Shown: positions 12,701 to 24,600 of the stretch, piece after piece
Layout: the number at the start of each line of letters is the position of its first letter
Position numbering within the stretch: position 1 is the stretch's first letter
From: Branchiostoma floridae
Taxonomy: Eukaryota; Chordata; Leptocardii; Amphioxiformes; Branchiostomatidae
NCBI RefSeq assembly: GCF_000003815.2
Contig: NC_049981.1
Location: forward strand, 17,779,041-17,841,040
Direction: 5' to 3'
Length of the DNA stretch: 62,000 nt
Notes under the pieces: model-generated
Databases searched by the model: none
Seen by the model: the letters and a program-made list of their open reading frames with translations, nothing else
What the model was told of the DNA's origin: nothing
Made by a program: the position numbers and the translations under genes

Positions 12701-15435
12701 TGTTTTGACCACTCCTCGAAATCTATGATACTTTTAGTGTCCAAGAACAAAGATGAACCCTCTCCAAGAAATGTATTCTCTATTCTTCTGCAGAAACTCC
12801 AACGATGGCATTCCGGTAACGATTCGAAAAAGTGCTTGTTCTGGTCGGACTCGCACTTAAATAATAAATTCTAAAAAAGGTCAGGCAAAAATAAACTACT
12901 AACATATGCGTCTTGGTTGATTCTAGAGAAAGATGGCCTTAAAATTGATAACGTCCACCTCCCTTTTCATGTACCAGAATTTGACATTATTGACTTACGT
13001 TTTCAAAAATTCTTTCTATGGGTTCATAAAAATCATCAAATACTGGCAAATTTAGCCGAGGACTCTCTGCTCCGTGATCCATCGTATAATACCGTAGCTA
13101 CTGGTGATCATGACTGGATAAATCATGTAAAGCGCACTCTTAACTACCACGGCTTTGGACAAATATGAATGAAACCGCACTTCTTCAGATAAAACAGATC
13201 ATATTGCCAACCAACTGCGCCTCTGGGTACAAGATATACACATACAAGAGTGGTTTAGTAGTATCAAATAATTTAAAAACTGTCCCTTTTGAACGATTCC
13301 CAAAATTGCTATAAACGAGAAAAATACATCTATGATATACTTAATTCGTAAAGCCATAACACAGTTGAGAATCAGTTGTCAAAAATTGAATGTAGAAACA
13401 GGAAGATGCGACGTGCACCTGACCAAAGGTTCTGCCGATTTTGTCCAAAGCAAATTGAAAATGAATTTCATTTCGTCATGGAGTGTCCTATGTATGATAT
13501 GTTACGCAATAAGTTGTTCGCATCCCTATGTCTAAACACTACAGATTTTACGATACTCGATACCAGAAGTAGATTTGACTATAGCCCTCATAATGCTAAC
13601 ATGGGTAAATACATAAAAGATTGCTTTATGTACCACTCATGTTTAGCCCCACCTGATTGTATGGAGGTTTTCTTATTATCCTATATTGTTTAATCAGTAG
13701 AGTTTTAAGATTTAGTTTGTGTCCACTTATTTGTAGTTTATATCATGATTTGACCATACAAAAGTCACTGTACTTTTTGTCGTGTCAATAAAGCTTGTCT
13801 ATTGTTATTTTCCAAAACCTCAAGTATGGAGATCCCCCCATTTATCTACATAAGAGGGTCCTTCAGAAAGTAATGCCATTAGTTTTGTAACAGGCTCATT
13901 TTCTCATCGAATTAGTTGAAATCTGGCACAAAGGCAAAGGCACATATCCTCTTGAGGTTGAAATATCTCAATTTGTTTTTTTCATTCAATTCAGATTTTT
14001 ATGAGCAGTTGAGTCGATTTCAAGATGATCACACCCTTGAAAGATTGTCAGAAGATCAGTTCCTCTAGATCTGACCCACTCGCATAACTGCAGCAACTGT
14101 AGAAAGCTGGCATGTACATTTCACCCTTATTATGAAGCCTGTCTCTATATGGTACATGCTAATTTTAGTTTCTGAACTCCTAAATGGTTCCTCTTTGTAC
14201 AGCTGCTTGAATGGATCCGAGTGAGTTGCTATATTGCAGTTGTTTGATTGATAGCCAAATGCATGATTTGTTGATTAAAAGTTTTTGTAGACTGTTTTTC
14301 CATCAACCAAAAGATACGAAACTTGGCACACTCAATAACTGTTGAAAGACCAAGAAAGTTTGATTGCTCTCAGTTAATAAGACAACCGCCTACGGAAACT
14401 GTAATCGGCCCACCCCTGCCCTACGAACCTGATGACATGTACTCTCATACTTCACTTCACACCAGCAACGAAAAAAAAAAGAAATGATTGATTGTATTTT
14501 AAAAGTAAAAATAGGCAGGTGGCTTAAAGAGAGGTGCAGCTTGTTACATATGCAAGTTCGGTTTCTTATAATAGCTACAAATGAGTCAGGGACATTATCA
14601 ATTATACTTTAATTGAATCTCATTTCTTCCGACGAGCTACCAAGGGTGTGGTCATCTTCGACTCAACTCAGTCACTCATTACAAATTGAACATATTGAGA
14701 TATTTCAATCTCAGGAGGATATAATTATGCATTTACCTTTATACCAAATTTCAACTCATTCAATAAAAAATACACCAGTTATAAGACCAATGGGATTACA
14801 GTATGTTTTGAAGGACCCTCGTGCAATTAGAAAAATAGAAACAATCTACAAACTACTAATTATTCATGCATGTATAGTATTGTCATATAGTGCTACTGCA
14901 ACAACAGTGTGTATGAAATGGGGCTCCCTACACTTCCATGTCACATTATATATATTTGAATGAATTCAAACAAATCAAGAAATGTCAATAAACGGCGTTA
15001 AAACCCCTATTCTCTAAATATATTAAGCGCTAACATCCACAGGAGTACAGAATGATATATTCTCACAGTTTTAATATTTGTTTTCAATGTTGGCTCGAAA
15101 ATAATTTCAGGCCGTAGTCTTCAATATTCATAAACAGGTCAGCCCAATATTCGTTGCAGACTGCCATTTCGGTACGCGTTGATGCTGTTTTCCCACGAAA
15201 ATCTAGACACGTTGACGCGTTACAATGTGTGACTAGGTGATTTTTCTAAATTTTAGATTCTGTTAAATGTAGAAAAATCTGCATTACCAAACAGGCGTGC
15301 TATCGACGTGAGTAGACAATATAGTCGAATAACACCAAGAAAAAACCCTACCCTGAGCCTTCGCAACCTGCTTCCAAATGGTGGTCTTTTGATGTACAGG
15401 TATCCTTGGCGCACAATATCACCTGACGTGGCCAT
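3750..15435 (-). CDS. Docking protein (DOK) family adaptor, PH-PTB, 11 coding exons
   Basis: Cytoplasmic adaptor that would bind phosphoinositides (PH) and phosphotyrosine receptor motifs (PTB) below tyrosine kinases. Coding exons, 5' to 3': 15435-15352, 12375-12231, 11464-11192, 9985-9830, 9155-9038, 8798-8656, 7192-6812, 6418-6317, 6016-5192, 4095-4017, 3786-3750. They total 2343 bases, all junctions are GT-AG and in phase, giving 780 residues. Residues about 7-120 form the PH domain (start MATSGDIVRQGYLYIKRP, then TWQRYFVLL on exon 2). Residues about 185-295 form an IRS-type PTB domain (YKVYVMPTELAS, then SLYGGAPKLNL, then AGQGIFQFRTAHCDTI, which matches the DOK consensus GxGxFxFxT). The remaining 490 or so residues are acidic and Ser-rich, have few tyrosines (GYLTLL, EGYSEG, RTYKLRPGYSPF) and a PPPLPP patch near the end. 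I found no YxxP motif of the kind usual in DOK tails. The ATG on exon 1 gives a DIVRQGY start very like DOK4/5/6. Subfamily is not assigned. The gap at 4771-4940 lies in an intron, so a hidden exon cannot be excluded. Confidence 0.88.
4160..4415. mobile_element. Foldback MITE in DOK intron 9
   Basis: Perfect 15-bp terminal inverted repeats at 4160-4174 and 4401-4415 (gaattgggacttacc and its complement). An inner perfect 13-bp pair (ccatgtgactgca near 4231, tgcagtcacatgg near 4310) and a shared ATAAC/GTTAT pair show that most of the 256 bp folds back on itself. There is no coding capacity. A diverged relative lies at about 23711-23882. Each end reads GGTAAGT outward, which looks like a 5' splice site. 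Confidence 0.75.
4500..4697 (-). mobile_element. SINE copy, tRNA-like head
   Basis: On the minus strand it starts with a tRNA-like segment (AGGGATGTCCCTATAGCTCGAC...). A body follows with the word found in all family members here (GGAAGGGGTGTAAAATGGGAGTCCC in diverged form) and a tail near 4505-4520. Other copies are at 8405-8609, 56490-56690 and 58340-58605. Boundaries are approximate. Confidence 0.55.
4771..4940. other. Assembly gap (170 N)
   Basis: 170 undetermined bases inside DOK intron 9. The flanking exons join in phase without needing an exon here, but one could be hidden. Confidence 0.98.
7272..7631. mobile_element. Inverted-ended insertion inside the minisatellite
   Basis: The block is bounded by aggttgtagccagc (left) and gctggctacaaccct (right), which are inverted complements with one mismatch. 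It separates one diverged minisatellite unit (about 7215-7270) from the main array that starts near 7632, as a transposon-like insertion into the array would. No protein is recognised in it. Confidence 0.5.
7632..8257. repeat. Minisatellite, ~61-bp unit, about 10 copies
   Basis: Direct tandem units of about 61 bp carry GTGTGAAGTCAGTAGGAGGA, a TATCAGTGTGAATGTACGTTC segment and CAGCACCAGGGACAGGACC. The spacing is regular (for example 7681, 7742 and 7803). Copies differ by a few substitutions and small indels. It lies in DOK intron 6, and a diverged unit sits just upstream of exon 7 (about 7215-7270). Confidence 0.92.
8405..8609 (-). mobile_element. SINE copy, tRNA-like head
   Basis: On the minus strand: a tRNA-like head (GTCTCTGTAGCTCAACTGGTA in diverged form), then 'ccaattagttggtaactgg', then the shared body with GGAAGGGACGTAATATGAGGG and a tail of AT/GGGG words. 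It is the same family as 4500-4697 and shares its body with the 5S-headed copy at 30375-30590. Confidence 0.65.
9430..9490 (-). mobile_element. tRNA-like SINE fragment
   Basis: The minus strand reads GGTAGCGTGCGTAGTCTAGTGG followed by a degenerate B-box region, which looks like a decayed tRNA-derived SINE head. Only about 60 bp can be recognised. Confidence 0.35.
10034..10334. mobile_element. MITE in DOK intron 3
   Basis: Imperfect terminal inverted repeats of about 34 bp lie at 10045-10080 and 10288-10321. The left end carries GTGGAGTACGTTCCGCCGAAG; the right end is its complement with a few changes. Total length is about 290-300 bp, with no coding capacity. It lies just upstream of DOK exon 4 (9985-9830), so it is in the intron before that exon. 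Confidence 0.7.
11818..12000. repeat. Degenerate (ATGA)n tetranucleotide tract
   Basis: Runs of GAATGAATGA and AACGAACGAA units, interrupted, in DOK intron 2. A separate (GAAA)n tract lies at about 12172-12214, next to exon 2. Confidence 0.85.
12900..13805 (+). mobile_element. Decayed LINE 3' end (ORF2 C-terminus)
   Basis: Frameshifted coding remnants on the plus strand show the C-terminal zinc-knuckle region typical of non-LTR retrotransposon ORF2. They include a DWINHVKRTLNYHGFGQ piece near 13110-13166, a KAITQLRISCQKL piece near 13340-13390, and CRFCPKQIENEFHFVMECP near 13437-13493. A putative AATAAA lies at about 13787-13792. There is no reverse transcriptase core, so the copy is 5' truncated. 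It sits in DOK intron 1. The stretch 12593-12870 upstream may also belong to it but I do not recognise it. Confidence 0.7.
13854..14820. mobile_element. Possible mariner-like non-autonomous element
   Basis: The ends carry GAGGGTCCTTCA (13854-13865) and its complement TGAAGGACCCTC (14809-14820), with weaker similarity continuing inward. The left end continues as GAAAGTAATGCC, which resembles mariner-type termini. No transposase is recognisable and no target duplication is clear. Confidence 0.4.
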
Positions 15436-16082
15436 AGATGCCCCTTCACATGAAGGAATCATCAGGTACACAACACTTGAAATGTGTCCCCTGTTCCCTG
15501 GATGTCTGGTGCGACGTTTTATTTTCTGGTGTTTACGATACACATTCATAAGAAAGAAACAATTTCCGCCAGCTTTGCATGACGGTAGACAATTAGTGGC
15601 AGTGCATTTTCACGGACAATGAATAAATGATACTGTGATAACTTTCCATGGATGGACATTTCCATGGATGGACAATGAATACGTACTTTAAGAAGATTCC
15701 TCTTTAGTTAAAGATGTATGAAAATCTTAACTTAAGTTTGTTTCTTATACAGTGTACACCGAGATATATGGTCTGTTTAAGCAACGCAGGACAGTTATGA
15801 ACATTAGCTGTGTTGCACAATAATAAGACGCTTACCAATGTTACCTCGAGTGTTCGTTGTTGCAAATGCAGGTTGCCCTTATTGGGAAAATTCCCGCGGG
15901 CATTAGTGATAATATTATATTAAATACCATATGCATGGGAGTGAAATTCACCTCTTTTCTGCGATTCTTTTTTGGGGACTTTTTTTGCATAGACTCAATG
16001 GCGGGCATATAATGCATGTGAATATAACTGAAATCACATTTGGCTTTCCTATAATGATACAAGAACCCAAAACAGACATTTT

Positions 16083-16303
16083 TATCAGACAGCTAGGTAC
16101 CCTATGAACAGAAGGCGCCTTCGATCCATGCAAAAAGCTCGAAGGAACTCTTAGCTTTGAACATGGATTGGAGGCGCCTTCTGTTGACACTGAGGGTGTA
16201 CTACAGCAGGCTAGAGTCAACTGACAGGAAGCATACACGTACAAACGAGCTAATTGTCACAGGAATGACGTGGCAACAACATAGGGTACCTAGCTGTCTG
16301 ATA
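16083..16303. mobile_element. MITE with perfect 24-bp inverted ends
   Basis: The left end at 16083-16106 (tatcagacagctaggtacc...) and the right end at 16280-16303 are perfect 24-bp inverted complements. An inner pair is present too: cagaaggcgcct near 16109 and aggcgccttctg near 16172, extending to a stem of about 22 bp with two mismatches. The outermost TA at both ends would fit a Tc1/mariner-type TA target duplication. Confidence 0.85.
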
Positions 16304-17599
16304 TGCGCCTGATTTGAGAGCGTAACAGTTTTAGTGGTGAGTCCTTAAAGTTTGCATTCGAGTACCTTACTAAGGCCACAGCAAGTAAATGTTATGGATG
16401 ACATCCTCTGCAGACTGCACAAAATAGTGAGATAGTGCGAAAAAGAAAACAAGACGGGTAAAAAAATAAGATGGTTTAATTTTCAAAATAGACACCATAA
16501 ATGTTGTATCATGAGTTAAAGTGACAAACATCTAGTGCTGGCAACAAATCATTCATTCCTGTATTCAAGAAATGAATCTGTTAAGTAAAAGTGACAATAG
16601 TGTGGTAGACTGTATTACTTACCAAATTGGCAACTACACTAAGTCTTATGACTTCCATAGTGTGCCACTTTTCCAACTATCCAGCTGATTTCAATTCATA
16701 ACTACAGTCATAGCTACCTCGCTAATGTTACTTCTACAAGTACAATCATTAGGCTACAACACAACATACTTTCCCATTTTGGTACTTTCTCATCTTGTTG
16801 ACCATCTTCGAAGAAGAAAAAAAATTCTTGTTTTTTTTTTCTGCTGCGCGCAGATGTCATCTATAAAATTTACTTGCTGTGGCCTTACCTGGTAACCATA
16901 CTATCAGGAGCTTGTCGCTACTCCAATGGTACTAGGAGTGTATCCAGCCCATCCAGCGGGGGAACTTCTATAAGGGGTTGGTTTCAATTCCTTCGTTCCC
17001 CTGGGCAGGGATAACTCGAAAGGTTTGTTAAAGACCTTGCTGGCAGACACAGGCCTGTGCTTAACAGACTGGGCCAGGTAAAACACCCTTAAGCCAGCCA
17101 GTGGAGAATGGCGACCAGGCTAAGACTTGCAAACACCACTCACACACCAAAAGACACATACAAACTACAGGTGGCAAGAAGTGGATAGTAATGTATTGAA
17201 TGTTGCACTTCTCAACTCAACAAATACAGGTACAAATAATACTGACGATAGGTTACATATGTTACACAAAGCTACGAGGGTAATTGAGTTACCCACATTT
17301 TCTACAGGAGACAGGTGCAGTGGCCTCTAAAATACATAGTGATGTCAAAGACTCACAATTCTGCCTTCCAACATCTGTTTGGTGATTAGTAGGTTTTTTG
17401 GCTTACTTACACTTACAAGAGGCACCCTGACGGTAATGTGTTCTCACCATGGACAATAATGGTGTGCCATTCACATTTGCCATGTACAAGTCAATCAAAT
17501 GATCACTTTTTTTAATTACAAAAATGTATGGAAATATTGAACACAAAGTACTTTCTTTGTGTAGCAAAAAAGTGTTCAGCATTAACAATTTGAGTAACT

Positions 17600-17790
17600 A
17601 CAGGGTCTTTGGCCTTGAAGCGCAGAGGTCCTGGGTCCAAATCCTGTCATGCAACCAATCTTGTGCGACTTAACACAAATTTCATCATTTCACTCAGGTG
17701 CAAATGAGTACCCAGATTAGGTTAGGGATGTCCCTCCGATACTGATGCTCAAAGGAGGTCCTGTATTTGAGGAGAGCCACGTCTCGAGCA
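17600..17790 (+). mobile_element. tRNA-like SINE copy
   Basis: A degenerate B box (GGGTCCAAATCC) follows a tRNA-like lead, then a tail with GAGGAGAGCCACG that recurs near 60590. Boundaries are uncertain. Confidence 0.4.
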
Positions 17791-18631
17791 CATATCAAAT
17801 TAACCTGCCACACTTATCTAAATGAGTGGGCATCCTTCCAGGTGTGGGTGGATCAAAACCATATTCCAGCCTAGATGGGGTAGGGAGTTTCCCAAGCAAC
17901 TTTATTAAATTCAGGTCAGTTAAAATTGCTTTGGGCCTGTAGACTTTTTCAAATGATATGTACATGACCCATTTTAAATGATATGTACAGGACAAGTGAA
18001 TTTTTCAAAACTTTTCTAACCCAGTGAAGCCTACCTACAAAGCCACCATATATTTCCCATTTCCTCAGGACTGTTTTTTATAAAGTTCATTGATCCCAGC
18101 ACATTATCCTACACAGCTTTGAACCAATGCCCAAGAACTCCACTCAGTTCATACTCTGCTTGTGCTTTCTACTATAGGGAGTTGCCACTTACCAGCAGCC
18201 AATAAGAGAAAGCTTTGTTCTGTTGTCCAAAGGGAAAGCTTGTTCTAAATAAGGTAAGCTCATTAATATCTATGACCGATGCGGTCACAAAGTTCTACCA
18301 AGGCGGTCTTCTCTGCATCCAAACTTGTTAACAAGGTACCAAATTTGATATCTGTATGTAAAGGGTGATTGCAGCATCAATGAATACTACCTGAAAAAAA
18401 GTTTGAAACAATCGTCTTCTTGCTAAAAAGCTCCGACTTCTCAGCCTGCATGCCTAACATATAGGACATTTGAAAACTAGGTGGTGCATGCTGATTCGCT
18501 TGTGTCCATATAAGGCAAGTTCATTAATATTTTTATGCAAGACAGGTCAATTAAGCAGAGTGGAATACAGAGGAGTTTCTATGACGCAGATTACGCTCTG
18601 CAGTAAGAGAATGTCCCAGCATTATGACATG

Positions 18632-21600
18632 TCAAAACAGCCCTGCACTTTCACTGTCCTTCTTCCTCCTCTCCAAATTGACCCCCCAAGGATCATCTTC
18701 CCTGTCCTTCTGAGCCGACTGTTCCGCCGCTTTCAACTTCCTCCGTCTCCTGCGGGATCTCGCAGAGCCGATGCTGCTGCCGCCCTTCTCCATCAGCTTT
18801 TTCGCCTCCTTCCTCCTCTTCTCTTCTGCTTTAGCTGCCAGCCTGGCCATCTCTTCCCTCTCCTTCTGAAGTTTTCTCTGCAGTTTGGCATCCTTGTTAA
18901 CTTGTGCATAGACAGGACTCTCCTGAAGAGGGGTGGGCTGTGGAAGGTTCAGGTTGTTCAAATCAGACATTTTGTCATCAATCTCCATGTATTCATGCTG
19001 CTGGGGGGTCGCAGCGCCGTCTTGATTGTCGTCGTCAGAAGCTTCAGGAATGTCAAAGCTGATCTGCAGAATTTGATCATCAGTGTGAAGAGGTCCACTT
19101 GCGCCGACATGACCAGAACTATCCTTTGGCTGGGTGGTGGGGCTCAAACTGATGGAAGGCTCTTCCTCTATGATGTTCAGGGTCGGGACCTGAACACATA
19201 GCAAAAAAAGTAAGAAGAGAAAAATAAGAATAGGACATACAAATTTCTTTTCATCTTGTACATTTGAGGTACATTATACATGTATTTGGATATGTTATTT
19301 AGTCCATTAAAAATGTAGGTAACATACATTTTTTGTATTACCCTAACCCTATTAATGCATTGGTCCGGTGATATTCACCTATTAGTAACCTAAGTACTGT
19401 AATTCTTGATTTTTTCAATGTACTGTTATGTTTGAACGGTTTTCATGGTGACGACTGTAACGTGAACTTATCATTACTGATAACAAATAATTCACAGCCT
19501 TTTTTATGTGCACTTGCCGCGACAGTGAACATTTAGTTCCGAGAACAAGTTAAATTTTCTCAGACTGTGAAAGTTTGGTACCGTGAAGACAAAGTGAATT
19601 ACAGTATATAAATTTTCATTATCTACCACTAAGGTATGATATTGTAGATGGATGCATCTGCGCCTCCGTGTTTGGGCTGTGCTCACAACTATGTTGCCAT
19701 TCATGTCATCGAGTGAGATAGAGAGACACTTTACTGCAGCTAGCTGTCACTGCTATCAATGCACATTGTCACATAGTACATAGATAATGTTCAGAAACAA
19801 TAATGAGATATGCAGTTCCTAAGGTAAAGTATACAGTCAGTCAGTATTGCTGCTTTGTAATATACAAGTATAGGATTAAATGTAACAATCTCATAATCAC
19901 ACTCACGACAGGAGATGAGTCCTCATCGCTGTGTGACTGGATGGGATCATCAGCTTCTCCAGACTGCCTCCTCATGATCCTGCCATCTCGGACTCCTACT
20001 GGTTCAACCACAGCATCTACAAGACAACATGTGTCTTCTGTTCTCAATACATCATTTTTATGACAGCCCGACACAGAACAGAAGGTCCTCCTGAGACTTC
20101 AATTATATTTCTCATAGCACGTTTTTCTAAATATTTTCACCAATGATTCTTTATAGTACCATTTATAGTACCATTTCGTGCATTTCCTGATTTCCAGCTC
20201 ACATGGACCCTTGTAGTGCCTAGAGGCACTTAGTGAAGAAACTTTACTTTCTGTTGCAGCAATGGTTACTTAACCCCTTCTTGAACAAGGGTTCCCAAGG
20301 TTGAACGGGGATCCAATTACAATAAAACTGCAAACAATTTCATGTATGACAGGTTTTGAAATATTTAATTTTGATTGCGTCATGGGGAGAAACTAAAGAA
20401 ACAGCAACCCGTAAAGAACTATGCAACAATACATGCAAATGGACACTAACATGTATTTCACAATATACCACACATTCATGTTGAATGTATACAATGTATG
20501 CTGAAAGACAAGCTGTGGGCTTACCAAATGCATTAGTGTCTGTACTTTCCTCCTCGATGATTGGCCGAAAACTGTCATTGACAAAAGCAGTGACATCATA
20601 GCTTCCTTGGACACCAGATCTGTCACTCTGCAGGGATCCTGAGAATCATACGGAAACATGGAAAATGTAGTTGAGCTCAGTCTCAGCCATTGATTATATG
20701 TTTTAGAGCCCATGTTGTTCATTATTTTTTTATTTCAAATCTGTCACTATAAGCTTACAAAAGTATGTTTTCATCAGTTCCATGTCATGAAGCTCAGATT
20801 TTTTGGACGGACAAGGTGAAATTGTTATGAATCCCAACTAGCAAAATTTCTATCCCAGCACAGAAGGGCAGGTCCTAGAGGCGACTCTGGATCTGCCCTT
20901 CAAATACACCGCTGGACTATGAACACTACCTTAAGTTTGGACTACCCATGCTACCTTACATAAATAATAATAATTGAACTGATGTTTGAATAAAAAAGCA
21001 CACAAACAAAAACAACATAATGTACCTGTTTCAAACACATCACCTTGCTGTTGTTCCCTGTCCTCCCAGAGCTGGTCTGTGCTGACGCTGTGCCTCTGCC
21101 GGTCCTTCAGCTGTTGGTTCCGCTGGACCAGCACCACACAGGCAGCCACTCCCAGCAGCAGCACCAGGCCCACACAGCCTCCTACAATGGCCAGAATAAC
21201 ACCTGGCCAAAACACAGATCATTACAATCCACTATTATCCCATTCTTGATCTCTTTCAAAATCTGAAACAAAAATGTCTCCTGCAATTTAAAAAAAAGCT
21301 GCAAGGGAGCCAAACTCTACACCTATCTGCCCAAAGAGCTGTCTAAAAAAATTACAACCAATGGCATGTCCAGAACAAAAGATATTAAAACTGGAGGTTC
21401 TGCAAAGAGAATTTTCAGTCCCAAGGACAGGGACATTTTCTGTACCAAGGAACTACGGATGGTTTCAGTTACAAGGAGAGACATTTTCAGAACCAGGGAT
21501 AGAGACATTCCACTACATATGACATAGACATATTCAGCACCAAGGACTGACACATTTTCAGTACCAAGGACAGATTTTTTATACCAAGAAGAGACATTTT

Positions 21601-24600
21601 AGTACCAAAGAGACATTTTCAGTACCAAGGACAGACATTTCAGTACCAAGGAGAGGCATTTCAGTACCAAGTGAGGCATTTTCTGTAACAAGGTCAAACA
21701 TTTTCAGTGCCAAGAACAAATCTCAAACTTGCCTGTTGACAAGGTCCTGTTAGCTGCTGTTCTTGTCTCCTCTTCTTCCCAAACTGTCACTCTCTTGATC
21801 TCACTATATGGGCCATCTCCTCCCTCATTGTAGGCAGCAACTTTCACATCATACTCCGCCTCCGGTTCAAGATTTTCAAATGTATAGCGAGACAACTCTG
21901 GGCCAGGGAGTCGATAGGTTGTAAATGTGCTCATCCCAACCGCTCGGAAGCTGACCAGAAAACCCACAATGAAATCATCACCTGTTGTTAACCATTTTAC
22001 AAGTATCGAATCAACTGACACACTTTTTGCATATGTAATGGTTGGTAGTGCACTTGGACTAAGGTGTGGAGTCTCCGCCAAGACTTCAACATAACTACTC
22101 CACCTATTTAGAGCTGTGTTTCCTGCTCCAACTTTAATGTTGTAGGTCATACCACGTTCCAGACTCAAGCTTTCCTCTAGAGGCATCTCATGATTGTGTA
22201 CAACAGTTACTTCTCCATCTTGGCTATAATCATCAGCCCTTTGGTATGAAATTTGATACTGGATGTTTTGAGGTGGACCATTCAACTTCAGTGGTGATGT
22301 CCACCTGACAGTGATGATGTTTGCACTGACTGAAACTCTGACAGACCTGGGAGGGGAGGGGACACCCTGGAGGGTCTGGACCTGGTCAGATGTGTCGCTG
22401 TAGTTACCTGTACCGAGTGCATTGTTAGCACGCACACGGAATGAATACAATCTGTACGAGTCAAGATTAGTAACAGTGTACGGTGGACTGTTCACTTCAT
22501 TTGCAATGATCCAGTTCCTGCTGTCCGTAGTCTGGTACTGAAGAGAGAAGGAAGATGATGGGACATCACTGCAGTCTTCATGGCTCCATGTTACCGTCAC
22601 ATTTCCTGACGTCACACCAATAACAGTTGGTTTACCCGGGGCACAGGGTCGGGTGATTTTGTACTGATCCTGACCAAAGATGTTGGTGGCTTTACAGTAG
22701 TAAACATCTGATGGCTGAATGTAGTTCCCCATGTCTACATGATCAATGTACAAGTCATTGTTTTCATCAACCGTGAGACCTGTCATCGCCGTCCCGAATA
22801 TTTGCACACTCCCCTTCCACCATGACACCACAGGGGTGGGAGAAGCAACTGAAACACATCTCACTCTGACAGCATTTCCAACAGCCATAGTGCTGATGGC
22901 AATGAGCCGGGGAGGTCCCTGTACCACAAGCTGCACATCAGTTTGTGCTGAACCTAACATATTACTCAGGACACACCGGTAGAATCCGGCATCATCTACA
23001 TTAGTAGAGGCAACTTGGAGGTTGTTTCCAAACAAAAGGAAACGCCCATCATTTGGGGTTACCAGGAGACCATTAGGATGGAACCAGGAGACAGCAGAGG
23101 GAGGGTCACTGTTAGACGTACAGTTTAAAGTAGCAGTGTCGTTTTCCATGACAATCTGGGGGCTGTTGGATGTAATATCTGTTGGTGGGATTTTCACATC
23201 CAAGTAGAAAATCCTTTCTTCTTCACCAATAGCGTTGGTTGCTCTACAAATATAGAAACCTTCATCATCTTGATGCACGCTTGTGATTACGAGGGTACCG
23301 ATGATACTGACACTGGCTGATCGCTGGTTGTCCAAGGACCCTTGGCCCACTCCTTGACCAATCAGGACATCAGAATTGCCTGCTTTGTCTTGCTTGTACC
23401 ATGAGATAGTTGGTGTGTCTCGTGCACTTGCCCTGCAGGGCACCTGGATGGATTGGTTGATGTTGACGGTACTGTTGGTTGGAGTGACGGTGAAGATGGG
23501 CACGTCGGGTAACCAGACATTAGCGGGGGCTTGGTGGCTGCCTGCAGAATTCTGGGCTATGCACACATAACTGCCAAGATTCTCCTCATTGATATCTGAA
23601 AGGGATTCCAAATATAGCTGTTTCAAAAACATTTCATGATTTATGGTACACGATATTTATGGTAAATGATATTATAAATGGAGACTTATCTCCATATAAA
23701 CATCACCTGGAAGAATTGGGATTTACCCAAAAATTACGTAAGACTTGTTCACAGAATAGACCCGTCTACTGTTACTTCCGGAATGTGACATTAGATCCAC
23801 ATGATAGGGACTGCAGTAAGTGCCAGATAATCTATGTTGCCCTCAGTTTGCATCAACCTGTTTCTGCATTCACATGGCTCTAATATCTCTTTGAAAAAAC
23901 TTGAGTAAGTCTTGAGTATTGCCCAGGTTAAGTTTAGTCTTCCTTCATAATGTCAGTTTCTCACCTGAGATAATAAGAGTTCCATTGCTGGCTTGTTGTA
24001 CATTACTCTGTGACAGTGCAGCATTGTCCTTCATCCATTCAATTCTAGGACTTGGATCACCTGATGGATGGTAAATAAGAGGGTGAATATAATCTATTAA
24101 TTTAACAGCGTGTTATAATTTATTTCAGCAAGCTGATAGAGTCCTAACTCTTGTAGCAACATTGTAACCTGCTTCAAGGCATTTCATTTTTACTAAAAAA
24201 AGATTTTTTCCTGCAAGTAAAATAGCTTAAAGCATCTAAATTTTAGGCCAATGTACCTGGGCAAATGAATCTTTTAAAAACTGCCTGCATATAACCACCA
24301 TAGATACATGTCCTACCTATGGCCTGACAGTGCAGCTGGAGGTCTTGCCCTATATGCACTATTGTCTCCACTACAGGTGTAACAATGAAGACTGGCAGGC
24401 TCCACACAGTCAATAACGCACCCTGTTCCACAGAACCCAACACATTCTCTGCTCTGCAAGACAGAACAGACAAAATACAGTCATTTTACATTTTGCTTAG
24501 GCCTAATGTTGCTTCCAATTATAGTCCTGAAAACAATAAGGTCAGTAGGTATCAATTTTCTTACTTCTTCTTTTATTCTAGATTTTGGTCAAGGTAATCT

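Larger units (their letters stand above)
15436..18631. other. Intergenic interval between DOK and the Ig/FN3 gene
   Basis: It should hold the DOK 5' UTR and promoter and the receptor 3' UTR. I see no coding exon. Contents: the MITE at 16083-16303, a tRNA-like SINE at about 17600-17790, and a possible minus-strand AATAAA at 17901-17906, about 730 bases past the receptor stop. The segment 16900-17115 looks repetitive but I cannot classify it. Confidence 0.5.

Noticed and set aside
18470-19201. Plus-strand open frame of 243 codons
   Set aside because: It is the antisense shadow of the last exon of the Ig/FN3 receptor, whose minus-strand reading has splice sites in phase and a sensible charged tail.
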